Origin: Apostichopus japonicus
Taxonomy: Eukaryota > Echinodermata > Holothuroidea > Aspidochirotida > Stichopodidae
Assembly: GCF_037975245.1 (NCBI RefSeq)
Contig: NC_092576.1
Location: 27,479,611-27,543,610, forward strand
Direction of reading: 5' to 3'
Length of the DNA stretch: 64,000 nt
A program made the position numbers and the translations under genes. Shown here in pieces: positions 41,301 through 49,797 of the stretch. The first letter of the stretch is position 1. Every line of letters starts with the position of its first letter. The notes beneath the pieces are model-generated. The model saw only the letters and a list, made by a program, of their open reading frames with translations. It was not told the DNA's origin and did no database searches.

Positions 41301-44300
41301 CCTCCCTCTACACTCTCCTAATGAAGAATAAAGAAAAACAGGGATTACATTTGGCGAATTTGAAAACACTTTTTTCTTCTCGCATAATAATACATGTATG
41401 GCGGCAAACGTTACTTGGCTTTGCAAGGAGTCTGCCTTACCATGACGACCTATTAAGGCCCGGTCACACTATACCGATTTTTTATCAAAATGCTATCCGA
41501 TTTTTCCCTAGGAACCAGTTTTTCGTTCGGGTCTTCTAGCCACTGTGATAAAGGACCTGATTTGCTATCTGTTGAGCCATTCCGATGTGGAATTAGCCCT
41601 CTCCTAACTTTTGATATTGACTCTGTTTCCTTTTATCGGATAGCTATCCGATTTCTCTTCCGATTTTTATCGTTTTTCGATGTGACGTCACTTTAGAATG
41701 TAGTCCGTTCCAGATCTGGAGTAGGTTTTCGAATATTCCACTGCAGTCATTACATTCACTACCACAAACCTCACTCTTCGACCTATAATCGGAAAAATCG
41801 GACTGTTTTCCGATAAAATATCGCTGTAGTGTGACCGGGCCTTTACCGTGGCTTACCTCATGTCTCGTGTTTATCACTCGGATGCCTTCTCTCTCCGCTG
41901 CGACGTTAATCGGTGAAATGTGACCTCCGCATAGCGTAAAGAGGAACTTGACCCCATGAGCTTTCAGAACCTCAGCCACGATGTCACCTCCATTACTCTT
42001 GCTGTTTACAGCAGGCTATGAAAATATGAAAAAAGCAAATTATTATGAAATGTGATTGCAAACTGAGGGGAGAAAGGGGAAGGGGGGAAGGAGGGGATGG
42101 GAGGGGAAGGAGGGGATGGAAAGATGAAGGTGAGGGAGGGGCAGGGATGTGGGGTTTTGAATGTAATGTGGTACTTGACCCCATGAACTTTCAGAACCTC
42201 AGCCCAAGGGTTGAAATAAGCGGGCGCCCAGGCGCTATTCGCGCCCGCAAGCACTAAAATAGCGCCCCTGGACATGAAAATACAATACGCACAGGTGCTA
42301 CTTTGTCAGCAAATAAGCGCCCGCATACTCCTGTAAATATCAGCCTTATCATGCACTGCACCGAAGCCTGAAACTACATTGCATGCTAGTGCTATATAGT
42401 AACTGCTAGCGATTTGATAAATCACTGATCGATCGAGTGCGTGCACAATAGCACTGGTGCACATGGTTTACTGTATATATCGCACAACACCTGTACTGAT
42501 ACGTACATACATGCCGTACTTGAATTTTGTTTCTCCTTTTTAGCTCCTGGTAGTGAGAAAATAGCTCCTGGTCCTACTGAAATTTCCACGAACCAGGAGC
42601 CACTTTCTTAGAAAGTGGCTCCTGGTCCAGAAATCCTTATTTTAACCCTTGCCTCAGCCACGATGTCACCTCCATTACTCTTGCTGTTTACAGCAGGCTA
42701 TGAAAATATGAAAAAAGCAAATTATTATGAAATGTGATTGCAAACTGAGGGGGAAGGAGGTGATGGGAGGGGAAGGGAGGGGAGGGATGAAAGGTGGTGG
42801 AGGGGCAGGGATGGGGTTTTGAATGTAATGTGGTCCATGTCATCTTTCACTTGCAGAAAGAGCCAATAAGTTGATAACAATTTGAAGTGAGCTCTAATTA
42901 TTCACTCCCCAGCTTAACTTTGCTCCCATAGTCAGTGACTCGTTGATTTGATATAATATTATCAATATATAGCTTAAGTTCAAGGATTGCTCGGTGCTTG
43001 TATACATAGGTAGAGATAACACATGTTGGAAAGCCTGAGATATCGTGGTACACTAAAATAAGGCTAGTATACTGTAACGTTGTAGCATTGCATGGGCATG
43101 AGCCCTGGCAAATGAATCCCAGTTTGTGTAGTGCAAAGCTTCAATGTAAACTAAACACAGTGTTTAAAAGCTAATAACTTATATAGGGAGTTACTGCAGA
43201 ATACCACTCTTGGAACGGTATAGTTTGTACGGCTTAGCCACCTACGCAGTCACTCATTTGGGGCAAATATTTTTCAGAATGATGCATCACTACAATTTGT
43301 TGTCTGTACTGTACATGCATAAGTACCATACAAAGAATGTAGTAATATTGTAGGCCTCTAGGCTAGCACTAGGTTTTTGCACTAAATAAAAGCCTTGAAA
43401 AGTATCTTGTGTGACTGCACATGGGGCATAGGCTCTTTAGGCTGGCATTTACTGAAACAAAATATATCTCAAGGACTTCAAGAGAGTTTTCAGTGTACTG
43501 TAGCTACCTTGATAACAAGAATTAAGTACAGTAGTGTAAATTTAAAAATTTAACAGTTCCTTGGGCAGTTAAAGTAACAGTGTGTACTGTAACAACATAG
43601 CTGGATGCAAGGTGAAGTTAAATTATAGTTGCAGAGTACTCTGCAATTGCGATTCACGGAATTCTTTTCTCAAACTTCTGACCTACGCTTGGGTATAAGT
43701 TTATAACGTCTATTCAGGGCATAAAGTAGGCATAGGTGTCAACTACTGTACACTACCATAGTACCAGTAGACACTATGAAGCCGAGCTTAATAGCGAGCG
43801 TAACGAATCATCTCTAACAGTTAGGCTATACTATAATAGTTAGGCTAGATGTTCACAGCCGACACATTGCTGTGTACTACTGCGTTCCGTATTCACTATC
43901 AGACCTGTTCATTATAATTGACAAGTAGAAAAAATGACTTAACGTTAAACGAATTTTTACTATACACTTTAGCCTAAAGTTTGTTAGAGTCGAACCACAT
44001 TGATCTAATCGAAACAAAGTGAACGCAACGTTACAAATTTCAGGAAGTATTGTGATGGTACTGTATGTCCTTCAAAGCGTGCGACATTGAGCAACAATCC
44101 CTGATAATATATGCAATATCGCTATGCTCAACGAAAACTTGAAGAATAAATGTACAAATGATAATGCAAAAAAAGTATTTAATAACTAACGGGATGGAAG
44201 AATTGATAGATTATACTATATTTATGAGCAGCAAAGGCAATTGCTGCTAAAAGAAGCAAAACGACCGTTCCAATCGTGTACAGAAGCACTTCCACAATCG

Positions 44301-44304
44301 CCAT
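18551..44304 (-). CDS. ILVBL: ILVBL (HACL2), thiamine-diphosphate 2-hydroxyacyl-CoA lyase-like protein, complete
   Basis: Thirteen coding exons in transcript order: 44304-44191, 42015-41857, 38517-38347, 36842-36704, 34891-34780, 31111-31011, 28782-28673, 28501-28378, 26110-26016, 25630-25476, 24134-23997, 19914-19641, 18736-18551. Every junction is GT-AG and in phase, giving 625 aa; the human protein is about 630. In mammals ILVBL cleaves 2-hydroxyacyl-CoA in the ER during fatty-acid alpha-oxidation. Residues 1-28 form a hydrophobic N-terminal anchor. The TPP-activating glutamate is Glu91 (NTRHE, at the end of exon 2). The central domain includes [13 protein letters not shown] and VVILAG. 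The TPP/Mg site is GDG at 513-515 with Asn540. The C-terminus is [13 protein letters not shown]. Two usually Gly positions are Cys: GPCLTN (Cys118) and GNDACW (Cys543). The introns carry large tandem arrays, several including copies of its splice sites. Confidence 0.95.
20800..24006. repeat. 28-bp minisatellite (about 114 copies) carrying the exon 11 splice donor
   Basis: The unit on the plus strand is close to 'ttatttcctcctacctgagg' followed by 'atgtcact'. It fills most of ILVBL intron 11 and runs into exon 11: its last unit overlaps 23997-24006. Read on the transcript strand, each unit contains 'acatcctcag|gtaggagg', the last ten bases of exon 11 plus its donor. Common variants swap 'tttcc' for 'tatcc' and 'tgagg' for 'taagg'. 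The array evidently grew from the exon-intron junction. Confidence 0.97.
24191..24489. mobile_element. non-autonomous hAT-type element, 299 bp
   Basis: Ends are 'caggcgcgtagccaagg' and the near reverse complement 'ccttgctaagcgcctg'. It is flanked by the 8-bp direct repeat 'aaagtcat' (24183-24190 and 24490-24497), typical of hAT insertion. It has no coding capacity and closely resembles the element at 47412-47709. It lies in ILVBL intron 10, about 57 bp from the exon 11 acceptor. Confidence 0.9.
25808..26063. repeat. partial duplication of ILVBL exon 9 with its splice donor
   Basis: Two copies of about 113 bp (25808-25921 and 25952-26063) share intron sequence, the donor and the 3' half of exon 9. 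The real exon is 26016-26110. The extra copy holds only the 3' part of the exon (about 25875-25921) and its donor, and lies downstream of the real exon in the transcript. Confidence 0.9.
26760..28112. repeat. 27-28-bp AT-rich minisatellite in ILVBL intron 8
   Basis: About 45-50 imperfect copies of a unit like 'tgcacattttgtatgtagca' plus 'tattgtaa'. The second half has insertions (for example 'tgcaatttattttatatata' twice at 27798-27880). Long open frames on either strand are by-products of the period and lack of stops. Unlike its neighbours, this unit carries no ILVBL exon sequence. Confidence 0.95.
28763..30095. repeat. 112-bp tandem array carrying the ILVBL exon 7 splice acceptor
   Basis: Twelve copies of 'acagcttgctgtactgtaaag' in context, about 112 bp apart, including the real exon 7 border at 28770-28790. 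Read on the transcript strand, each unit has a pyrimidine tract (tttctttccctatctttacag) and about 27 bases of exon 7 start. The eleven decoys all precede the true acceptor in the transcript. Extending the exon through a unit meets an in-frame TAG. Confidence 0.96.
30418..30580 (+). mobile_element. tRNA-derived SINE, copy 1 (ILVBL intron 6)
   Basis: The head has a Pol III A-box-like 'tagcctagcctggttaggg' and a B box 'gggttcgaatcccgg' with a fully paired T arm. The body then matches the other copies ('ccactgttctggattttcc') and ends in (TA)n. Copies at 44450 and 48287 share head, body and tail, so this is a SINE family, not a tRNA gene. Confidence 0.85.
31181..32737. repeat. 53-bp minisatellite, about 29 copies, with higher-order structure (ILVBL intron 5)
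   Basis: The unit contains 'gtgtaaagtgtgagtggttt' followed by 'tgtcaatgcctatcactgac' and 'taccaaaacacct'. It begins about 70 bp from the exon 6 acceptor. A run of variant units near 31529-31800 recurs about 850 bp later near 32379-32650 in the same order, showing block duplication of about 16 units. On the transcript strand each unit carries 'acacag|gtgttt', a weak donor-like site. Confidence 0.95.
33634..33968. repeat. 103-bp tandem repeat, about 3 copies (ILVBL intron 5)
   Basis: Units starting near 33634, 33738 and 33839 each run from 'aatactgtatcatt' through 'gagcactacaaaacaacatg' to 'attatggttc'; a partial fourth ends at about 33968. No exon sequence is included. Confidence 0.9.
34915..35050. 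repeat. (TA)n microsatellite
   Basis: Almost pure TA/TATC repeats starting about 25 bp upstream of the exon 5 acceptor of ILVBL. Open frames through it are compositional. Confidence 0.95.
35082..35304. mobile_element. fold-back element with 89-bp arms and a tRNA-like loop
   Basis: Arms 35082-35170 and 35216-35304 are near-perfect reverse complements (for example 'aattccacttcacgacc' against 'ggtcgtgaagtggaatt'), around a 45-base centre. The centre holds a B-box-like 'agggttcgattcc', and the innermost arms (ggcgaaggta / taccttcgcc) could pair like a tRNA acceptor stem. (TA)n tracts flank both ends. It is in ILVBL intron 4 and would form a very stable RNA hairpin. Confidence 0.85.
35299..35348. 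repeat. (TA)n microsatellite flanking the fold-back element
   Basis: A short TA run abutting the right arm of the fold-back element, mirroring the run at 34915-35050. Confidence 0.9.
36280..36540. repeat. 34-bp tandem repeat with internal palindromes (ILVBL intron 4)
   Basis: About seven copies of a unit containing 'acagtcactgtgtgacagct' and 'gacatctgaagga'. Each has the inverted pair GTCAC-tgt-GTGAC. Looser relatives of the motif occur at 35880-35960. Confidence 0.85.
37808..38130. repeat. degenerate 60-75-bp tandem repeat (ILVBL intron 3)
   Basis: Five to six imperfect units, each with 'gttgta', 'ggcc(c)cctactgtg' and 'cctacaatacagtataatg'. The open frames here are by-products of the repetition. 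Confidence 0.75.
39917..40012. repeat. about 21-bp tandem repeat (ILVBL intron 2)
   Basis: Four to five copies of 'tattttacacaggaaccagg' with small changes. Confidence 0.85.
40146..40560 (+). mobile_element. second tRNA-derived SINE family (ILVBL intron 2)
   Basis: The head has an A-box-like 'gtggtcaagtggtaaaagg' and a B box 'ggtttgagtcctggcc'. It is followed by the widely dispersed body motif 'tgtccttgggcaaggcactc'. The 3' limit is uncertain. It differs in head and body from the SINE at 30418, 44450 and 48287. Confidence 0.75.
41457..41841. mobile_element. MITE with GGCCCGGTCACACT ends, beside the exon 2 donor
   Basis: Terminal inverted repeats 'ggcccggtcacacta' and 'tagtgtgaccgggcc' bound 385 bp with no coding frame. 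The flanks are TTAA on the left (41453-41456) and TTTA on the right (41842-41845), which could be a decayed 4-bp TTAA duplication as in piggyBac-like elements. The right end is 10 bp from the ILVBL exon 2 donor (41851-41856). Confidence 0.8.
41951..42832. repeat. tandem duplication of the 5' part of ILVBL exon 2
   Basis: Unit 1 (about 41951-42167) holds the 5' part of true exon 2, its acceptor and intron 1 sequence ending 'gaatgtaatgtgg'. Unit 2 (about 42168-42832) repeats all of it but is interrupted by the 447-bp element at 42205-42651. The second acceptor is near 42670 and precedes the real one in the transcript. Residues still match ([11 protein letters not shown]) before the copy ends. 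Confidence 0.92.
42205..42651. mobile_element. non-autonomous hAT-type element, 447 bp
   Basis: Ends 'caagggttgaaataag' and 'ccttattttaacccttg' are inverted copies, flanked by the perfect 8-bp duplication 'cctcagcc' (42197-42204 and 42652-42659). It contains 'gcgcccgc' and 'agctcctggt' motifs but no coding frame. It sits inside the duplicated copy of exon 2. Confidence 0.9.
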
Positions 44305-44449
44305 TGTTGAGAACGAGTGATCAAAATGTCTTGTACGTACTACTAGTGGTGCGGTTGTAGATTCATGAAGTAAATTTAATCAACTGTCGCGCTGAGATTG
44401 ACCGTCACAAATACATACAGTAAAATTATGACCTTACTTACCAGTCCAG

Positions 44450-44609
44450 TTTCGAACCTCTGGACATACAATCAGCGTCCATAGCCTAGCTGGTTAGGGT
44501 GTCCACGTACAAAGCGGGAAGCCCGGGTTCGAATACCGGTGAAGGCTGGAATTTTTTCACTGTTCTGGTTTTTCCTTCTCATTACGTTTTCATTTATATA
44601 TATATTCAT
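44450..44609 (+). mobile_element. tRNA-derived SINE, copy 2
   Basis: Same family as 30418-30580: leader 'tttcgaacctctggacatac', A box 'tagcctagctggttaggg', B box 'gggttcgaataccgg', body with 'cactgttctgg', and a short (TA)n tail. It lies about 145 bp upstream of the ILVBL start codon and may overlap its promoter or 5' UTR. Confidence 0.85.
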
Positions 44610-44688
44610 TTGCCTTCGTAGTTGACCTCCATTTAATTAAAATAAAGTCTGTTCCGGCTTTAGGAATCACAAATGATTTTCGAGTTAA

Positions 44689-44787
44689 TTGTACAGAATG
44701 CACCCCTGGTATTTTGAATCTGACGATACACACTGACTAACCACTCATTAATAAAGGCAAGCAAGGCCGGATGCATTCTGTACAATC
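44689..44787. repeat. short inverted repeat, 99 bp
   Basis: 'ttgtacagaatgcac' at the left and 'gcattctgtacaa' at the right are reverse complements around about 65 bp. It may be a very small MITE. No clear target duplication was seen. Confidence 0.5.
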
Positions 44788-44862
44788 ATAACACTTGGGT
44801 AATACGCCCTCAATGACATTTTTACAAAGCCAATGTAGGCACATTAACACACCAGTGAATCA

Positions 44863-45216
44863 CTGTGGTCGAGTGGTACGGACTTCGGTCTGTTTGATGG
44901 AGCGAATAAAGGATTTGAAGAAGGGGTTGTAACTGGTAACAAACGGAATGCGTGAATTGGGACTCTTAGACTTCACGGCTTGCAACTTGTCGGCAGCGAA
45001 AATACCCTGTCTAAATAAGTGAAGGGGGTATCCGTCGTTCAAGGAATAACCACTTAAAGTGGATACCTGGTGTTCAAAATCTCGTGGATGGGAGCAAATG
45101 CGTTGAAGTCTAAGGCATTGGCTGTAAACAATAGAAACCTTAAGATTACCTGGGTGAAAACTTTTAAAGTGTTAATACATATGAATATCAGTGGGCTTAT
45201 AATAGACCGAAGTGGT
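44863..45216 (-). mobile_element. Penelope-like retroelement, 3' fragment (right part at 46218)
   Basis: Minus-strand translation continues the RT thumb of a Penelope-like element: TSVYYKPTDIHMY, then one TAA stop, SFHPGNLKVSIVYSQCLRLQRICS, and FVTSYNPFFKSFIRSIK. It joins exactly to 46218-46760 once the inserted 1001-bp element and one target duplication are discounted. The stop codon and the missing GIY-YIG endonuclease show it is dead. The left border falls in a tRNA-like 'gtggtcgagtggtacggac'. Confidence 0.85.
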
Positions 45217-46217
45217 CAGGGGCGTCGTGATTTGGTCGCTGTCGGCAAATTTTGGGTCTGTCGGCAAAAGGAGAAAAGGTGAAGAGAGCGGAAGGGGAAG
45301 AAAGAAGGAAAGCTGAATAGAGAAAAGGAGAACGGGAGCTTCTTCCGTGCCAAATTTGACTTAAAATATGCACCAGATTGCATCTAAGGACGTTTCAAAA
45401 CTAAAAGATTTCCAAAGGGGAGGGGTAGACCCCTACCCTTAGACCCCTCCCCCATTCCACTCACCACTTCCAGATCCGTCGACAAATCAAATTTGACTTA
45501 AAATATTCACCAGATTGCATCTAAGGACGTTTCAAAACTAAAAATTTTCCAAAGGGGAGGGGTAGACCCCTACCCTTAGACCCCTCCCTCATTCCAGTCA
45601 CCACTTCCAGATTCGTCGGCAAATCAAATTTGACTTAAAATATGCACCAGATTGCATCTAAGGACGTTTCAAAACTAAAAGATTTCCAAAGGGGAGGGGT
45701 AGACCCCTACCCTTAGACCCCTCCCCCATTCCAGTCACCACTTCCAGATCCGTCGACAAATCAAATTTGACTTAAAATATTCACCAGATTGCATCTAAGG
45801 ACGTTTCAAAACTAAAAATTTTCCAAAGGGGAGGGGTAGACCCCTACCCTTAGACCCCTCCCTCATTCCAGTCACCACTTCCAGATTCGTCGGCAAATCA
45901 AATTTGACTTAAAATATGCACCAGATTGCATCTAAGGACGTTTCAAAACTAAAAGATTTCCAAAGGGGAGGGGTAGACCCCTACCCTTAGACCCCTCCCC
46001 CATTCCAGTCACCACTTCCAGATCCGTCGACAAATCAAATTTGACTTAAAATATTCACCAGATTGCATCTAAGGACGTTTCAAAACTAAAAATTTTCCAA
46101 AGGGGAGGGGTAGACCCCTACCCTTAGACCCCTCCCTCATTCCAGTCACCACTTCCAGATTCGTCGGCAAATCAAATTCTCCACACCCCCAACAAAAACC
46201 CCTTCGCTACGCCCCTG
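45217..46217. mobile_element. hAT-type element, 1001 bp, with internal 137-bp repeats
   Basis: Ends 'caggggcgt' and 'acgcccctg' are inverted, flanked by the 8-bp duplication 'gaagtggt' (45209-45216 and 46218-46225). Six copies of a 137-bp unit fill about 45350-46170. They alternate between two variants (gatccgtcgac / gattcgtcggc), so the array grew as a 274-bp dimer. There is no transposase frame. It interrupts the Penelope-like RT. Confidence 0.9.
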
Positions 46218-46760
46218 GAAGTGGTTAAGGATTTGTCATCCAACTTGACCAGAGCATCTAGAAATGATATTTGATGTTTAGAAACTTCGGCAGAAAATTT
46301 AATGCTGCCATGAAAAGAATTAACATGATCAAAGAAAGACTTAAGAGATTCTTCACCATGTGGCCAGACAAAAAATAAATCGTCAATGTATTTATAAAAG
46401 CCTGTTGGCTCTAGAGATAGCATTTCCTTTTCCAATGCGTGCATAAATGTGTTGGCGTAACATGGTGCCGTCTTAGTGCCCATGGCGGTACCATTGATTT
46501 GGAGATAATATTTCCCATTAGAAGAGAAATAATTATTACTTAATATGAAACGTAAAATAGGACCAACATCATCAGCTAAAGTGTGGTTGGTGGCATACTT
46601 ACGAAGAAAATGAGGGATATTAGTGTACGAAGAGGATGCGTCAGTGGTAACAAGTAAGGAATTAATCGGTAACCGTCTGAATTGTGTAAAGAATTCTCCA
46701 AAAAATGAGTAGTGTCCTGTATATAAGAAGGAACATGGCTTAATAAAGTTAATAAGGGTT
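46218..46760 (-). mobile_element. Penelope-like reverse transcriptase fragment
   Basis: The minus-strand frame contains LLVTTDASSSYTNIPHFLRK, INGTAMGTKTAPCYANTFM and the catalytic YIDD box (YKYIDDLFFVW), then ISFLDALV. This order and the GTKTAP/YIDD pair are hallmarks of Penelope-like element RT. It continues in frame into 44863-45216 across the hAT-type insertion. The 5' side is truncated near 46760. Confidence 0.9.
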
Positions 46761-46918
46761 GAGTATGGAGTCTATGTATATATCTGTAATCTAGTTGTGT
46801 TTTAAATTAGTTCTTGACATTGGAAGTAAATAAGAAACATTTCGCTGCCAACAAATTATGGTTTCTCCTACATGACAGTAAAATCGATTACGTATTGATT
46901 GGTTTGTATATAATTGTA

Positions 46919-47411
46919 TAATAATAATAATAATAATAATAATAAATGAACTTATAATGCGCTAAAATCTACGAAGTATTCAATAGCTCTGTACTGAACC
47001 CTGATAGAAAGCCAACTTGAAAAATGAGTCTTCAAGCAAGACTTGAACTGACTGAGAGTGGGAAAACTCCGCACAGATATGGGCCGACCATTCCAGAGCT
47101 TGGGCCCGGCTGATGGAAAGGCACGGTCGCCATAGGTTTTCAGTTTAGTTGTGGGAACAGTGAGAGTGAGTGTATTGCTAGAACGCAAGGTATAACGAGT
47201 ATTGACATGGAAGGAGAGATCTTCGACAAATAGGCAGGTGCCATTCCATGAATGCACTTATACACCAGGAGCAGTACTTTGAACTTAATTCTGAATTCAA
47301 CAGGCAACCAGTGCAAAGAATGGAGGATACTCAACAATGGTGTGTTGAAGTCATAGCAGTCTACAACAAGCCTGGCTGCGCTGTTCTGCAGACGTTGCAG
47401 TCTCTGAATCA
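46919..47411 (-). mobile_element. L2/CR1-like LINE, 3' end
   Basis: Minus-strand translation gives RLQRLQNSAARLV, LHWLPVEFRIKFKVLLLVYK, and after a frameshift near 47235 NTRYTLRSSNTLTLTVP and KTYGDRAFPSAGPKLWN, the usual C-terminus of L2/CR1-type LINE proteins. A stop and a 3' region ending in 'gcgcattataagtt' and (ATT)n follow. The element is cut at 47412 by a hAT-type insertion and continues at 47710. Confidence 0.88.
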
Positions 47412-47709
47412 GACAGGCGCGTAGCCAAGGGGGGGGGGGGCGAAGGGGGCAGCCGCCCCCCCCCTTGAGCATATTTTTTACAATTTTTTTTAAGGTTTTT
47501 ATGATATTGCTAGTATTTTCAAAAGAGAAAATGCTAAGATGCAACTAACAAGGCATGGGAAGTGCCATTTCCGGCGATCTGGGAGGCATTTACAGCCAAA
47601 ATTTTCTTGTACGCTTCGCGCCAATCATGGTGGCGCTACGCTTAGATAGTTTGCAATGCAGAATCCACAGTTTCGCCCCTCCCTTGGCGAATTCCTGGCT
47701 ACGCGCCTG
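47412..47709. mobile_element. non-autonomous hAT-type element, 298 bp, inside a LINE
   Basis: The ends 'caggcgcgtagcc' and 'ggctacgcgcctg' are perfect 13-bp inverted repeats, flanked by the 8-bp duplication 'gaatcaga' (47404-47411 and 47710-47717). It matches the 299-bp element at 24191-24489 along most of its length, so both belong to one family. Confidence 0.92.
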
Positions 47710-48083
47710 GAATCAGATACCCTGGAATACCATGGAGCAAACTATTGCAATAATCAAAATGCCTGTGAATATATGAATGAACCAATGTGCTCATAGTTCT
47801 AGAAGACATATGTTTCCTAATCTTCTTTAAATTAAAAATATAATAGAAACCAGTCTTGCAGACTTTACTGATATATGTTTATCCATTTTCATGTGTTTGT
47901 CGAAAATAACCCCGAGGTTGCGGACTTGATCACAATGGAAGCACGACCAACCCTGATAGATTTATTGACGACCTTTGTGAGCTGGACTGGAGTGCCGAGA
48001 ATAATGAACTCAGTTTTACTATCGTTCAGCTTCATTTCATGAGCAGCCATCCAATACCTAATATCAGAGATACAATTTTGCAT
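47710..48083 (-). mobile_element. L2/CR1-like LINE, internal part
   Basis: Minus-strand frames read CISDIRYWMAAHEMKLN and DSKTEFIILGTPVQLTKV, then HSYIHRHFDYCNSLLHGIPG and YLIQ, which joins to RLQRLQNSAARLV across the insertion at 47412. The 5' end is truncated at about 48083, so the YADD core and endonuclease are absent. Confidence 0.85.
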
Positions 48084-48139
48084 AAGATTGAAAACTTATA
48101 TATATATCATAAAGTCTGTTCAAAGTATCTCTTTCGAGA

Positions 48140-48225
48140 TCCGGCTTTAGGAATCACAAATGATTTTCGAGTTGGATAGCATCATGTTTGATCTCTAGAG
48201 TAGGGCAAAATATGTCACCAAAAAC
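48140..48225. repeat. dispersed repeat shared with 61425-61500
   Basis: 'gcatcatgtttgatctctag' followed by 'agtagggcaaaatatgtcacc' recurs at about 61450-61495 with minor changes. The preceding 'ctttaggaatcacaaatgat' also occurs near 44660. All lie next to SINE or transposon debris. Confidence 0.7.
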
Positions 48226-48286
48226 AGAACTAGTATTGTTCGATATAGGTGACAAACGCCTACAGTGGAATTACGATCTTCCTTAC

Positions 48287-48433
48287 CGGTTTCGAACCTC
48301 TGGACATACAATCAGCGTCCATAGCCTAGTGGTTAGGGTGTCCGCGTACAGAGCGGGAGGCCCGTGGTTCGAATCCCGGTGGAGGCTGAAAGTTTTTTCA
48401 CTGTTCTTGATTTTCCAACTCATTACGATTTTC

Positions 48434-48480
<47 letters not shown>
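48287..48480 (+). mobile_element. tRNA-derived SINE, copy 3
   Basis: Same family as 30418 and 44450, with A box 'tagcctagtggttaggg', B box 'ggttcgaatcccggtgg', the shared body and a long (TA)n tail (48436-48480). The tRNA-like part folds with a seven-base anticodon loop around 'aca', so the head may come from a tRNA-Cys-like ancestor. Confidence 0.88.
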
Positions 48481-48482
<2 letters not shown>

Positions 48483-48847
48483 ACACCTAATTGTATTCTG
48501 GTCATTTGATTGGTCAATTGCTCGTTGATTGCATGCAAAGTCCGCTCTGTTCCACTCTATGTAATAGAACCATGGGTTTTACTTATTTGGTAGCACTTTT
48601 TTTCAATGGTAAGAGAGTAGAGAAACCTGTCTGTTCAAAACAATCTGTTGCATGAGTGCGTCTTCCCCATCTTCATATAATATGTTGTATAAAACAAATA
48701 ATGAATGGTTTCCATTCGTGCAATCGTGGAAAATGTCATTCGTTGAAACATGTAATTTGTTCCATTCAACGAGGCGAATGGAACATTCCATCATTCAACT
48801 CATGAAATATTTGCACTATTGCACGAATGGAAACCATTCCTTATTTG

Positions 48848-48850
<3 letters not shown>

Positions 48851-48903
<53 letters not shown>
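48851..48903. repeat. (TA)n microsatellite
   Basis: A pure TA run. Upstream, 48700-48850 contains a repeated phrase 'gaatgg(t/a)aaccatt(c)' in both orientations, a small palindromic cluster. Confidence 0.9.
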
Positions 48904-48905
<2 letters not shown>

Positions 48906-49435
48906 TTGTTTGGCTTCTTTCATTGTTCTTGTTGTTTCAGCCTTTCGTGTCACTTCTTTCTCCTTACAGACCTCGTGATCATAACATACGTCAATCCTTA
49001 TTACCAGGTTGGTTGAGAACGGACATTCTAGAAGTTAACCGAACTACAGGGCAAGTTTCCCTAAATAGTGTTATCATCTACGTATTTCCTTCATAAATTT
49101 AAAGAATAATGCGACAACCTAGTCAGCGGTGCGTCCCGTCATCCAGTTACAGGTTCCAAGGTGAATGCCTATATAGAAATTTCGTTGACAGGTGAACTTC
49201 CTATTTCTGTACCACATGCTCATCGGAAAGACCTTTTGAAGTTTATTTGAGTTTCCCCTTAATTGCCCGTTTTATATCGGTTATTCATCGGCTCAAAGAA
49301 AATCCCCTTCTTTGACAGGAAACGGAAGCCCGGATGCTTGATAATGACTTTAGAAAAGATAATTGCTTCAATAAAACTTGTTGAGTCTCGAAAAATCTGT
49401 CGCTCGCCATATTGTGATATCATTAAAAGTTGTAA

Positions 49436-49766
49436 TAATATATACATATCTGTATATATCTATATATATATTTATATATATATATTTTTATATATATATA
49501 TATATATAACAATAATAATAATAAATGCATTTATATAGCGCTAATTTTGTACAAAACAACTGTATCTATATATCTATATATATCTTTATATATATATATA
49601 TATATATATATCTATAAATATATCTATTTCTATATATCTATATCTATGTCTATATATATATATCTACATATATATAAAAATATATCTACGTATCTATATA
49701 TATATATATCTATATGTCTATATATATATATATCTATATAACTGTATCTATATATCTATATATATA

Positions 49767-49797
<31 letters not shown>

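Noticed and set aside
42006-42275. Alternative first exon of ILVBL (frame reading into AEVLKVHG)
   Set aside because: The frame fuses hAT-element sequence to the duplicated exon 2 fragment and runs on into intron; the true exon 2 at 41857-42015 explains the match.
48300-48388. tRNA gene
   Set aside because: The tRNA-like fold is followed by a body and tail shared with two other copies, so it is the head of a SINE.
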